NCBI GenBank assembly: GCA_932521025.1
Contig: OW051473.1
Coordinates: forward strand, 8,990,001 to 9,054,000
DNA length: 64,000 nt
From: Oscheius onirici
Lineage: Eukaryota; Nematoda; Chromadorea; Rhabditida; Rhabditidae
Reading direction: 5' to 3'
Shown: positions 11,304 to 22,064 of the stretch, in pieces
Position numbering within the stretch: position 1 is the stretch's first letter
Layout: each line of letters opens with the position of its first letter
The notes under the pieces: model-generated
What the model was told of the DNA's origin: nothing
The model's input: the letters and a program-made list of their open reading frames with translations, nothing else
Databases searched by the model: none
Translations under genes and position numbers: made by a program

Positions 11304-12454
11304 ATAGGCAGCAAACTATCACTAAGCCTGCTAGCCGTCTCTCTCTCTGAAAGTTTAGTGCTGTTCTTTTCTCTGAGAATACTTAGTCAAGAGAACAAGA
11401 CAATTTTAAAATTATGGAGAAAATCTGATAGTAAAGTGAGTAGGATGACAGTCTACAAAGAAAGTGATCGCAAATTCATCCCTAGTGATAGTACTCGACG
11501 ATATTTCGTATTTATTTCGCTCGACGATAGTACAGCCTGACGTTTTTCGAAGCTCTTAAGCTTGCTCCACTAAAATTCACTGGGCAATTATTCCACCGTG
11601 AACTTCAGATGAGCAAAAAAGGTTTAATAAGCGACGAGGATTACTAGATCCACCACTGGTTGGAATTTTTCTAGACATCCAACTTCTCTAAAATTGTACA
11701 AAATAAGCACTAACACACCATGATAAACAGATCACGATACATCCTCTGCCTTAACCTTCTTTCTAGTTTGTTTGCAGTCAGAACTGAACAACTTAATTTT
11801 GTGGGGAAGTTGGGCCCTATACTGCCCCCTTCCAGCCAAATTTTGGTGGCATTTGGATTAAGAACAAAAATTTTAGTAGGGGGCGTTTATTCCCTCCACA
11901 CGTAATAACTACTCACTTAGATTCGAATACAGTTCTAACAACAGTTCCAAATGAGCCACTTGTTAGAACTTGAAGGTTTGAGCCCTTGTTTAGAGTCAGT
12001 TTGACTTTTTGAGTCATTTTTTTCAGTTTTTCGACTACTAGAACTCATTTTCCAGCTTCGCGATGTTCTACAATCTCTTAGAGGAGATCAAAGCTACAAC
12101 TTTGCAAAACATCACGAAGCTGGATAACCTTTTCTTCATGTTGGAAAACCAGTTAGCCTGGATGAGCTGGTGCAGCTCATCTCGAGACTATCTCCCAACT
12201 GATAAAGTAACCTCCCCAATTTTGCTGGGTATAGAGCTTTCACAATGACTGAAACAGTTAAAGCGAGTGTCCGGACCCTTTCCGGAGAAAATGGTTAAAT
12301 TAACTTGACCTAACATGTCCTGACTGGTTAACCTTCATTTTGGACTTGTATTCGAAGGTTTTGTAGGGGTGTGAACTTTAGTTTCTGCCGTGCGCTCTAA
12401 ACATTTGTCATTTTTAGATTTTTGTCTAAACTTGTTACTACTAATTCCTTTCCC

Positions 12455-12545
12455 TTATATTGTGCACACAAATCCCTCCATTTTGATTGCCCTCCGATAG
12501 ACACACACACCAGATAGATTTGGGAGCAATTTAAATTGGATCAGA
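12455..12545. repeat. Dispersed repeat, copy 1
   Basis: Shares the order tgtgcacacaaat, ctccattttgattgcc, a short (CAGA/CACA) run and gggagcaatttaaa with 35275-35375. Similarity is about 75-80 percent by eye, with differences in the microsatellite core. Confidence 0.5.
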
Positions 12546-12733
12546 GCAGCTCTGTTTCTGCACCGTTTTGAGCTGCTTGCAAGCTTTTTCTGGTTGCAAA
12601 CTTGGTCTTTTTTTGCTAGAATCAAGAGACGGAACAGTATCTTTCCTTGACCACCATCTGCACTCTCCCTATTTCCTGTGCGATCTCTCTCCTCGGCGCT
12701 ACAAAAACACTCTTGTCTAGACCCCACTCGTAA

Positions 12734-12805
12734 GCCTCATTGGCTCAGTGGCAGAGCGTCTGTCTAGTAAACAGAAGGTCGCTGGTTCGATTCCAGCATG
12801 AGGCA
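12734..12805 (+). tRNA. tRNA-Thr (AGT)
   Basis: A complete 72-nt cloverleaf. The acceptor stem GCCTCAT/ATGAGGC pairs perfectly, the D arm is GCTC..GAGC, the anticodon stem-loop contains CTAGTAA (anticodon AGT, position 34 A giving inosine), and the T arm is GCTGG-TTCGATT-CCAGC. A T run 11 nt downstream can serve as Pol III terminator. CCA is not encoded, as in eukaryotes. Confidence 0.93.
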
Positions 12806-13001
12806 GAACAACTTTTTGTCTTCTTTCCCTCCATATTTTGAACAGGCCAACAACTCGAATAAGATGGACGACGTAGATTACAACCCAGAGTCTCAGGAAA
12901 TGTATATTCGTCAATGAAAGTAGCTGAAATTGTAAGATACTCGAAGAATCAGTTATAATTAAAATGACAAATTGTTGAGCAGGGCAAGAAAGGTAGGGAT
13001 A

Positions 13002-13703
13002 TTAGAAACGTCCGGGGATGCCCAGGTACTCGTCTCCATTCACAATTTCTGTAACTTTAAGAGCCAGCTTGATATCCTCGGGAGTAATATTGTTCCTCTT
13101 GCCGTGTTTGGCGCATATGCTAAAAATAATTCTTACTACTTCAAAGTTTCTGGCAGTCTGTCAGTCTTTCTGTCCACTTCAAACTCACTCGGCACCCTTA
13201 AAAACTTTGACAATATAGGCCTCAGTGGCATGTTGAAGCCCAAAGAAGGCAGGAGGAGTCACTAGAAGCTTGATCATGTAGTACTGGAGAAGCTAAAGAG
13301 AAGCAATTTTGAGCGTTTGTATTTTATCACCCCACGAACGAGCATCTGAAAGCTAAGCTTCGGGATCAATAGATTTGTGGACTTATGGAGCTTTCGGATT
13401 TCCAACATGACCCGTGTTCCCGGACCTTCAGTTTTGCTTCGCTGTCGAGGATTCTCTTGGACAGCAGCCGTTTCTGAAAGTTTATATGTTTGTTTCTCCG
13501 TCTCCCAGTCTTTCTGTCTCTCTGTCTCTCTCACTCTCTGTCTGTCTGTTTCTCTGTCCCTCTGTCTCTGCCTCAACCTAACTCCGCTTCCTTCTCCTTG
13601 AGATCCTCTTCTCTCGCCTCGCCAGCAGCTTTGAATACTTCCAGCTCCGTTTCCAGATCAGTGATTTGGCTGTTCTTATACGTGATCTTGTCTCCGTAAA
13701 AAG
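13002..13703 (-). CDS. Divergent histone H3 / CENP-A-like protein with coiled-coil N-terminal region (5' end unresolved)
   Basis: Four exons join in phase: 13703-13578, 13473-13331, 13292-13189, 13119-13002. The last three encode a complete H3-type histone fold aligning residue for residue without gaps to H3: LEIRKLHKSTNLLI (alpha-N), KLSFQMLVRG (alpha-1), LQHATEAYIVKVF (alpha-2), ICAKHGKRNNITPEDIKLAL (loop 2/alpha-3). An 18-residue C-terminal tail follows, absent from H3. Identity is low for a canonical H3, so a centromeric or specialised variant is likely. Exon 1 has no ATG and encodes a charged heptad-type helix (TDLETELEVFKAAGE...), so the tail is coiled-coil rather than an H3 tail. The intron between exons 1 and 2 is a CAGA/GAGA microsatellite. 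How the gene starts is unresolved (see coiled-coil exons upstream). Confidence 0.75.
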
Positions 13704-13729
13704 CTAAAATATTTCCACCGCCTGTTCTA

Positions 13730-14335
13730 GGTCCTGGCCTCCCGTTCTTCGACTTCTAGTCGTCTCTTCTCGAGCTTCTCGTCCCAATCAAAGACTTCCA
13801 TAGTCAGTTCAGTTCTCTGAAATAAATTGCTTAATGTGACAGTGTCTCTCTCTCAGTTGGCAGATGTAAACACTTTTTCTCACTTACATCGGCTTCAATC
13901 TGGGTAATCGTCTCCTGAGCAAAATCCACCTCCCTCTCTACTTCTCTTCTTTGTCCTTCTCTTTTGCTTTTCTACAACGAGGATAGCACCGCTCTTCCTT
14001 TTTGTTCTACTTTTTAACTAAATTCTCGCACACGCGTTCCCCTCAAAAAATCTCGTTCGGCAAAAGATTAACACGACAAAACTTGACATGTTTCGCTAGT
14101 CTCGCCAATTGTGCGGACACCACGACGGACAGACAGACGGACGGACACCATTGCACTTGAGTAAAGATACAACAAGATAAAACAAAAACAACATGTTTGG
14201 GTGACAAATTGCATAAACTTACATTCCACCTGGCTTGAATTTTCTGCACTTTTCTTTGGCTGCTTCAAGCTCTTGAGATAGCCCCTCTTTTTCATGCTTA
14301 GCGTCACAGAGCTGCATCCTCAAATTTACGGCGAT
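13730..14335 (-). CDS. Coiled-coil exons upstream of the H3-like gene
   Basis: Three exon-like open stretches with splice signals: 14335-14223 (QELEAAKEKCRKFKPGG), 13966-13888 (REVEREVDFAQETITQIEAD) and 13816 onward (LTMEVFDWDEKLEKRRLEVEEREAR). All are highly charged helices with heptad spacing. The first two join in phase if the second starts after aaaag. The third runs into TAG at about 13732 before a usable donor, so it cannot be joined to the H3-like exon at 13703 without a one-base change. They may be the N-terminal part of the H3-like protein with a sequence error, an isoform, or a separate decaying gene. No family was recognised. Confidence 0.45.
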
Positions 14336-14629
14336 CTAAATGAAAAACTAAAAAACTAAGTAGCTGTAGCACTACGTGCAGTGACTTCTGACGCGTTCTA
14401 ATAGGGTATCCGGACAAGAACTTTGAACTAGAATGAAAAGTTCAAGTTAATTATCTGTAAAACTAATTAGATCAAAATCAGGAAATTAAACTTTTTAGTA
14501 AAGAAAAGGCTGTCGAGATCAGCGCTTTTGGAAGTAGACGGTCGTCGTTGGAGACATTGGAGACATCGGAGGAAGAGGCGTAGACTTCGGCATCGGGATG
14601 TTGACGGTGTAGAGCGTCCTCGATAAGAA

Positions 14630-14990
14630 CTTCTACTTCCCTTCTTGACCATCCGTCTCGCGTTTTCTCGTTTGATTTGCATGGAAAACTCGACATTCTC
14701 CATGTTCAAGCGTGACTCGGTAGTTTACTCGTCCAGTTCGAGCTTCAACGGTAGCTGGAACTCTTTTGTACGAGTTAATCGCATGTTTTTTTTATCCATA
14801 CTGGATTGTTGGGCTCAAATTCACGTGCGTGAACGCCGTGTTTCTTGTCGAAGGGTTTGAATCTGTTTTTATGTTCTATACGGTATATTTTGCAATCTGG
14901 TTCATATTTCTGTGTCCCTCTAACGGCTATTATTTGTCGCAAGTGTTGTACTCCCTGCCATTCCGCGAAGATTTCATTCCGAATTAACAT
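14630..14990 (-). mobile_element. Ty3/Gypsy-type integrase C-terminal relic
   Basis: Two frames in succession carry the end of a retrotransposon integrase: HAREFEPNNPVWIKK (the typical F-x-x-G/N-x-x-VW motif) followed, one frame over, by YKRVPATVEARTGRVNYRV and a CRVFHANQ stretch like the usual RHxNQL end. The frame change and stops show that it is dead. No LTRs, protease or reverse transcriptase were found nearby, so it is an isolated fragment. Confidence 0.6.
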
Positions 14991-14999
14991 GTCATTTAC

Positions 15000-17290
15000 A
15001 GAGGTTTAAAACAGGGTAAGCTGACTGAAAAAACTCCGCTGCTCTCCCGTCTTTGATGCGGTTTGTCACACTTTTAGGAAAAGAAACGAGAAAAATTTGT
15101 TACTTAGAAACCCTCGAAACCCCCTTGTCGTCTATTTGACTCTTGGGCGAAAGATGAAAAGTAGATAATTGCAAGTGGAACACTGTGTCTGACAGACTCT
15201 GTCACACCTGTTTTTTGCCATAGGAAATGTAACTATTTCTTGAACTTATACTGGAGCTGAAACTAGAAAAAAGATTCACATTTCAACTGTGAACTGTTTT
15301 TTTCCTGTTTCAATGAAAGATTGAATATCGTCGAAATTTAGGTACATCGAAAGCGTCATTATGGAAATGAACACAAAAATAAAGAAAAGTCAAATATAAA
15401 AAGTAGAAAAGTTCCAGTTGCTCATCCACGATCATCTTGGGTCGGTCTTCCTCAAATCCGCATTCGCATCAATTTCTGATTTGCGAATACACTCGCAATC
15501 CGCATGCGCACCTGATTTTGCCATTCGACCAGCCCTGTTGCTCATCATCAAACAAGTCCAAACTGTGACGACCTTCTACGACGAGCTTATTTCTTTCCAC
15601 AGTCCTGTCCTCCCTTTAGTTTGAATACAATTCGTGTGCCATTCCTCTTCATTGAAACCAAAGTTTGCACCATTCACCGCATGAATCACAGTATAAACGT
15701 CCTCTGTTCAAGACAAGTCGTTCAAAATTCTAAATAGCTTGATGCTCAGATGTGCAGCGATAGAATATAAGCCTGAACGGTTCATTGTGATTATAATATA
15801 TTTGTCTTTGTTGAATAAAACAACTTTAAATCTGTCCTACAAGACCCCCATCATAGAGTTTTTCATCGCGCATGCCAAACGTTCTTGCAAGCAAAACTGG
15901 GATAAGAAAATGCTTTTCGGTCTTGTGATGTTCTACAATGACATAGCTCTTGACAAACTCTTTCCAATGCCGTCGGAAAATCGAAGCTACCTTAAATATT
16001 CACTGAGATATAAAGGTTTTAAAAAGCACACCATTGCCAAAAATGAACCAGCTGAGGAAAACTTAAACTTTTGAAGCAGTCTGGTCCTGTGCACAGGAAT
16101 GCGGCCTATAAAACTTTATGGGAGCAGGGTATAGAGAACCCACGAGTTTGCTTTATGACGGAGTTATGGTCAAATTATATGAAAAATACCAAAACTTTCA
16201 TCTGTAAATCGACCCGTAAAACCAGGTAATTCAATCAAATTGGCTGATACTTTAGGGTAATATCAGCCTTGCATAAGGCTAATATGAGCCAGAAAATCAG
16301 ACCTAAGCGATCTATCCACGCTACGCTAGACCCGAGTGGCAACTAACTAGGGGCCACCCCCGAACAGGACTTTTATGAAAAGATTTTAAAAACCTGACCA
16401 GATCTCTGAAACTAAGAAATACAATTTAATCGATTTTATTATACCCTACATTCCATTATCGTTCCCCACATGCCATCCCTTTTATGGCCCTATGCTTGTA
16501 CTTTTCTTACAGCCTCATTTCCCTCTCTCCCTCTCATAAACTTCGCCTATGTTCATCATAGAAATAAATAATAAAAAGAATACGTTAACTACTGCTTGTA
16601 ACGGTCCGTAACCATTCACGGCCACTCTCTTCCGTAATAGTTTAGCTGTTAGTGTTAACTTGAACACCATTATAAGGCCCTACCGTAAGTGTAATAGTCA
16701 CTTTGCAAAAACTTTGAAACGATTATTGATATATCTATACGTTAGACAATCTGATGAACACGTGTCTTGGTTTATTCAAGTTTATTTGTTGAAAGAAGAA
16801 TAATAAAACCGCTCTAGTGCGGACCAAGAGAAGAAGAGAATTGGAGATCACCAGGGCATTCAAATAGGGCGCGGTTGGCGGGTAACGGTACAATCGTGAC
16901 GGGACCAACAATGGTAGGATATGGCGCGAGATACAAAGAATGTGTGACGACACAACAATTATAATTCTGTTTTTAGTAATGCAAGTTTGAACTGTTATAT
17001 GTTCGCGCCTTTTTCCGTCAGACCGCATGAGACTTTTGATTACTCGTTGCGGGACTCTCATCTCACCAAAAGTCGGCTATTAAGCTGAAGACACGCTGCG
17101 AAACTTGTAGTTCCAACGCATGTAGATGAGATAAGGTTTGCCGTTATCTCAGTAAGCACGTCCCGCACTATCTGCTCTCTCATTGCCAGCCTTCTCGCTT
17201 TAAATTAAAAGCAACCTCGCCCTATTTTATTGACTCCATTTTTCGTCAAAAAACGTAATTTTATTGCCTACATTCAGTGAAAAAGTGAAG
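15000..17290. other. AT-rich intergenic region without a supported gene
   Basis: One 111-codon frame (15739-16074, plus) has no domain and AT-driven composition. No tRNA or transposon ends were seen. The last 100 bp are probably the promoter of the F-box-like gene. Confidence 0.4.
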
Positions 17291-17301
17291 AAACAATCAT
17301 A

Positions 17302-18934
17302 ATGGAACCACCGGCAAAGAGGAGAAAGATGGACGAGAACCAAAAAGACCTTCTACCTTTCCATGAAATTCAGAACTTTATGGTCCGAATTTTGAATAAG
17401 GTACTATTTATTCTCAGTTAGCTGAAAAAGCTGTTTCAGGTCATGGTAGAGGAGCTCGTTGAGATGGCCACGAGCTCCAGAGTGGTGAAAGTTTTTCTGG
17501 AAGCCAATAGTATGAAAATAATGGCGAGACTGAGGACGAACCTTTACATCGGTGACTTCCGCTATGTAGGCTCGTTTTAAACTTTGTGGCTCGTTTTAAA
17601 CTTTCTTTGCCTGACGAGTTTGTTAGTCTCTAAAACATTCGGTAATGCGGCTTCTGACAGGATTGCCGTAAGCTAAAACGTCGTTTATGGCCTTACATTG
17701 CCTCGTTAGTCCGAGTATTGTTAGATAATCACACGCACTGCTAACAGCAAGAAAAAGTATAGCGAAGTCAAACCTAATGTTGCGTTACCGGAAAAAAACA
17801 CGCAAAAACCTGGTTGATTATCATACATTCATGTGTTACTATGATCTCGACACAAAAAATGGCCTACCGCAATGATTTTTGTATCAGTTTCATTATTTCT
17901 TAACTAGCATAGTTTGCAGTGTCCGTTCACCATCTCATTCAGTCACATTGTAGGAGAATCTTCTTTATTTGGCATTACGTGTTACAATGAGATCCTTATT
18001 GTGAGTGATTTACTGTTTTAAACTTTTGAAGTCTTTCAGAATCATGAGAGCATCAGAGAGTGCGATACGGATGAAATGTTTAAGAATGCCTTAAAGAACA
18101 AAACTTTTACGTGTATGACTCTGGAGCTCGACAAAACTTGCAGCAGTGCCTTGTTTCTGGACTTTCTCATACCGATAATCACCTTTAAAAAACTGAGAAT
18201 TAGCCACTTGACGCCGGAGACACTGGCTAAACTGCCATCGGTGAGTTGCTCGCAAAACCTTTTAGATGAAAACTTTCAGACATGCCTTCATTTGGAAGCA
18301 TACGAAATGATGGTAATGCTGCCATTTCAGCTGATTACTCGATTTGAATCTTTTAAAATGCACCCATATTTCGGATCGGGTTTGCTAAAAAATGGTATAC
18401 AGTCGTATGTCAGAGTGAGTTTCTCCCGGTCTCTCAGTCTCACTAACCTATTTTCAGGAGTTTATCCATGGAGATCGCGGAAGGCTGAAGAGACTGGTAG
18501 TACCAATCAAGGGTCATGACAGAGGAAACATATCAGGATACGTAGAAATCTACAAAGGTGTACTACTGCACGACTGTGGAGAAGCGCCCATCAGACGACC
18601 CATAACCCTTTCCATCAAATCCATTGAGCAGACAAAGTTGATGGCAGTCACAAAATCAGTGGATGACGAAACTTGGGAGCTGATCAGCAGCGATCGGCGT
18701 GAACTCATTCGTTACTGGTTGGGGTTGATGGACAAGCACTTTAATTATTACAAACTGTCTACGGACGAAGCAGTTCTAACGGGTCTCATTCCACAGTTGA
18801 TGCACCTGCCGTTGGAGGACTTCAAAGACATGATTGATAAGTTCATTGCCGGACGGATGGACCTGAAGGAGCTGCGAGATGCTGAAGAAAGATACCGTGA
18901 TAGAGCTTGTGATAGTGACGAGGACTTTTACTGA
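17302..18934 (+). CDS. F-box-like protein of a nematode-expanded family
   Basis: Readable exons are 17302-17400, 17440-17565, 18040-18240, 18280-18414 and 18458-18934. The start MEPPAKRRKMDEN has a basic nuclear-type motif. Exons 1-2 then read LLPFHEIQNFMVRILNK... SSRVVKVFLEAN, close to an F-box helix pattern (LP..I...IL..L...SR..K.FL). The middle exons have leucine-rich strands (LFLDFLIPIITFKKLRISHLT) like F-box-associated domains. The C-terminus is acidic (DSDEDFY). F-box proteins present substrates to SCF ubiquitin ligases; that role is inferred. The region 17566-18039 must hold another exon. A candidate (ESSLFGITCYNEILI, ending about 17999) joins the next exon but not exon 2 directly. Confidence 0.62.
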
Positions 18935-18939
18935 TTTTC

Positions 18940-19653
18940 CCCTATTTTCGAGCTCTTTTATACTAAAAAGTGTGAGAAATGTTGTCAATTTGAAATCCCG
19001 AAGTGCTGGCTTGGCAACTATTATCCGCAATCTTAATTTAAAACTCGACTTGTCAGAACTTATCGTCAAACGGAACTCTTTTTGGAACTCTTTCCCATTA
19101 GACGGGTTTCAGGGTCTCGACGACAAGACGTGAAAATAATAAATGTCCCATCTCATTCTGGTCAGCTGTATCGAACATCGAACGAAGTTAGGTTAAAAAA
19201 AGGTAGAGAGATAATTCTTTGCGGGTGTGAAAAGATTCTTTTTAACTTACCTGATGGCGGGAGTACTTATTCTCCTTTGATATATCCATGCAATGAATCC
19301 CTCGCAATCCCCGAAAAGTACTAAAGCTTTTCAAGCTCTCATATTCGTTGTCACAGTTTTCGTAAGAATGAGATTCGAAGTATTTCCAGGTTTAGAATTA
19401 GAATATTTGAGTTTTAGCTGAAGCAAATTTTTTTTTCTTTGAAGTAGAGCTGTTTAGCGCACATCCCGGCCAATTTTCACAGAACGTCAGTTGCACAGCT
19501 CTAACGGGTTCGAATTGGACAAATCGGCTGATGCACCTTGAAAGAGCTCAATCTGGGCTCAGAATCATGTATGGAACAAAGAGGGCCCAATGGAAAGTTT
19601 TCGAGAAACTCGCCTCTGAATATCAGGCGGGTGGCGCGCGCCCAACCCATGAA
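18940..19653. other. 3' flank without a recognised gene
   Basis: No coding signal beyond short frames. The last part is the flank of the mariner element and shares an acccatgaa motif with the opposite flank. Confidence 0.4.
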
Positions 19654-19725
19654 GGTATCATGGATCAAAAAATCACTTTTTTCAGTTCCGATTATTTTTG
19701 TGTGTTGATCTTGTTTTGAGCATTT
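19654..19725 (+). repeat. Mariner terminal inverted repeat, left
   Basis: 72 bp, identical to the reverse complement of 21179-21250. Confidence 0.9.
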
Positions 19726-19869
19726 GCAGTCGCTCCCCCAGTTTTTTCCTTCTTTTTCTTGTCATTTGTTCTGGTCATTTGTTGACGCTCCAACTGTTCC
19801 TGGCCACCTGATTGGCTACGTGTCTGTTCTCTCTGACAACAAAATACACAATACAGGTTAGAACTTTTA

Positions 19870-20922
19870 TTAGTCATCAATGTAATCTCCAGCTAAAAGT
19901 AATACTTCTCTCCAACGGCAAGGAAGATCTTAAACAGCTCGTAGCCAAAACTCTTGTGATTTCGTATTGATCCAGGTCTGAATTTCTCGTTCAACATCAG
20001 TGCGGTTGTTCTTATGTTTTCCATTCATATGATTCTAAACGGCATTGACATTGGAAACAATGTCCGCAAAAACTGAGACTGCGAAATATGCGGTAATCCG
20101 CAAATACTTAAATCTGGACTGTGTCGGGTGGGGGAGAACTTCCCATCCTAATTTTACCAGCTCTTGAGTCACATTCTTGGCAGTGTGAACCCTAAACTTA
20201 GAATTGTGTGACAAAAAACTCTGTACCTCGCGTTATCAAACAGAAGCAAAGGTGAATTAAATCCGTCAGCTTGAAGTAAAGCGTTTGCTTCGTTTATTTC
20301 CTTAATGAGGGTAATTGAAGTGATAGAGTGACCCTTCGGATGGAACCTAATCATTAAAACACCTCTTGATGTTGCCCAAAATGAGATTTGAATCTGAAAA
20401 AATGTTTTGCACTTTTTTATAGAAACAACTTTTTTGTCATAGGGACTCTTCCTGACATGGTGTGGTGTGGGATCGCCTTCTCCCCACCAAAAAAGTCTTT
20501 TGACCGAGTTCGAAAAATATACTTGCTTCTCATCCTGATATACTATTCTATCCAATTGAGAAACTGTTGAATACTTCGCTAAATTTTCTTCGCAGACCAG
20601 AAGTCGCGCTGCCTTTTGCACATCGGTGAGCTTGTGAGGAATGAGAGTTGACCAAAAAGGTCTGATCCCTTGGGACTTTAGCTTTCTCCCGATGTTGGTG
20701 CGATGAATTCCGGCTCTTTCTGCTAGATCACGAGACGTGCTTTCCGGATTTTCGCGATGAATCTCGACAACTTCGGCAGCAGATAGCTTATCTTTTTGTC
20801 CAGAATGCTTACTATCGGCAGTTACGTTCCTTCCATGTGAAAATCTTTCAAACCATACTTCGGCGTTCTTTTTCGAATTCTAATAGAATCATCGGAACGA
20901 TGGTCGGCCTCACCTCTTTCAT
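19870..20922 (-). pseudogene. Mariner transposase, intron-containing and inactivated
   Basis: The N-terminal half has the mariner helix-turn-helix order: AEVWFERFSHGRN, STSRDLAERAGIHRTN and PHKLTDVQ. The catalytic domain has the first acidic motif YQDEK, the second in FDNAR, and HTAKNVTQELVKLGWEVLPHP. Family homology needs three short spliceosomal introns: after KE at the N-terminus, inside DNAR|VHTAK (gtacag...tttag), and after FRSL (gttttt...gtttag). Two lesions are visible: a one-base frame change between LPHP and the third-aspartate motif (ADYRIF, about 20100), and an in-frame TAA at 19930-19932 in the C-terminal tail, just before LPCRW and GDYIDD. Mariner transposases usually lack introns. 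No active protein is expected. Confidence 0.82.
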
Positions 20923-20989
20923 AATTGCGTCCACAGTAGATGTTTTGGAAGGAAAATAACAGAAGAACGAAGAAACAGAGAAGACCCAT
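20822..20989 (-). CDS. Short secreted-peptide-like frame overlapping the transposase start
   Basis: An unspliced frame of 55 codons starts with a strong signal peptide (MGLLCFFVLLLFSFQNIYC), continues through a short region with a basic site RIRKR, and ends KYGLKDFHMEGT. TATAAAAGG lies at 21016-21024, about 30 nt upstream. It overlaps the 5' part of the mariner transposase in another frame. Layout (TATA, signal peptide, dibasic site) resembles a peptide precursor, but no family is recognised and the frame may be accidental. Confidence 0.3.
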   Translation of the reverse strand: MGLLCFFVLLLFSFQNIYCGRNYERGEADHRSDDSIRIRKRTPKYGLKDFHMEGT

Positions 20990-21178
20990 GGTTGGCGAGC
21001 TACAGTTAAGTTACACCTTTTATACCGAGAGTTTCGAATCTGTTTATGCTATAGATAAAAACAAAAGAGAAACATATTTTTTCGAAACATACCTATTTTG
21101 AGGGTTGCAATGACTACATGGATCGGAGGGAAGAGATACGTGCTCTATCAGTTGGCTAGAAACAGATGGGGCCTCAAT

Positions 21179-21250
21179 AAATGCTCAAAACAAGATCAAC
21201 ACACAAAAATAATCGGAACTGAAAAAAGTGATTTTTTGATCCATGATACC
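21179..21250 (-). repeat. Mariner terminal inverted repeat, right
   Basis: 72 bp, identical to the reverse complement of 19654-19725. Confidence 0.9.
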
Positions 21251-21669
21251 CCTTTCATGGGTCGGACTACCGTCGGGAAGCCCCCGGGTAACTTGATTTC
21301 CTTCCTCATAAAATGCTGTTTTCAGTGAAAAAAGTTAGAAGAAAAATGTGATCCTCACAAACAGGAACGTCATTCAAGGTATTGCATTTTTTAGTTTCCT
21401 ATGAACAACGACTATTTTCGATTGTGCTCCTTGTTCTCTTAGCCTTTTGAAAGAAGAAACCGTTGGGCTAGAACCGGAAGAACAACTGCTTTCATGCAAG
21501 TGATCTTTATTCAGTTTGGTAAATCTGATATTTTAGAAGCCAATGATGACACGATCCTAAAGGACGCGTAACTTTATGCCCGCGGGCAAAAAGTACGGTC
21601 CGCGGGCATAAAGTACGCCAATGCACTGGAAACAATAAACAGGGTAAAAAATAACATCACTATGCTTTT

Positions 21670-21835
21670 AGTGATAGCCTAAGCATTTAACAGTGGTTAT
21701 CACTCTTGCTGTAGGCTTTTCAGTTGGGTCTGAGATGTCATAACTTCCTGGCAATCAGTACGCATCTAATGATAGCCTAAGCCTTAAAAAAGGATTATCA
21801 CTCTCGCTGTGCATCTCAGTTGGGCTGTAGAAGTC
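21670..21835 (+). repeat. Two tandem copies of an approximately 100-bp unit
   Basis: gatagcctaagca..ttaa..ggttatcactcttgctgt (from about 21672) recurs as gatagcctaagcc..ggattatcactctcgctgt (from about 21772), each followed by a cagttggg motif. Divergence is about 15 percent. No coding content. Confidence 0.6.
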
Positions 21836-22064
21836 AGAACTTTCCTACTTTGTTGCAAAAAATCAAACTTTGTTATGAAATTTGGGCATTAAGTTACACC
21901 CCCATCCTAAAAGACAATGGATCACTTCTTCCAAATGCCAGTTACTTACCAGTTATCTCCGCTCCATGTCCATCTCGGTCTCCACTCCCTCCAAGTAAAA
22001 TGGGGTTTATGAATGGAAACTTGCTATTCTTCACCGTTTTTCTTCTCTAATCTAACTTTTCCAG

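Larger units (their letters stand above)
19654..21250 (-). mobile_element. Mariner-family DNA transposon with perfect 72-bp terminal inverted repeats
   Basis: Positions 19654-19725 are the exact reverse complement of 21179-21250. Both ends read ggtatcatggatcaaaaaat... inward. The 1.6-kb interior encodes a mariner-type transposase on the minus strand. A TA dinucleotide inside the ggTAtc ends may be the target-site duplication. Perfect ends over 72 bp suggest a recent insertion or gene conversion between the arms, although the transposase is broken. Confidence 0.85.

Noticed and set aside
13274-13576. RQRDRETDRQ-type repeat protein
   Set aside because: The Arg/Asp/Gln part is a CAGA/GAGA microsatellite in an intron; only the second half is the H3-like exon.
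14120-14160. (gacagacgg)n run considered as a CRISPR-like array
   Set aside because: It is a simple CAGA/CGGA microsatellite without spacers, in a eukaryotic intron.
15739-16074. 111-codon plus-strand frame
   Set aside because: AT-rich composition explains it; no recognisable features or exon partners.
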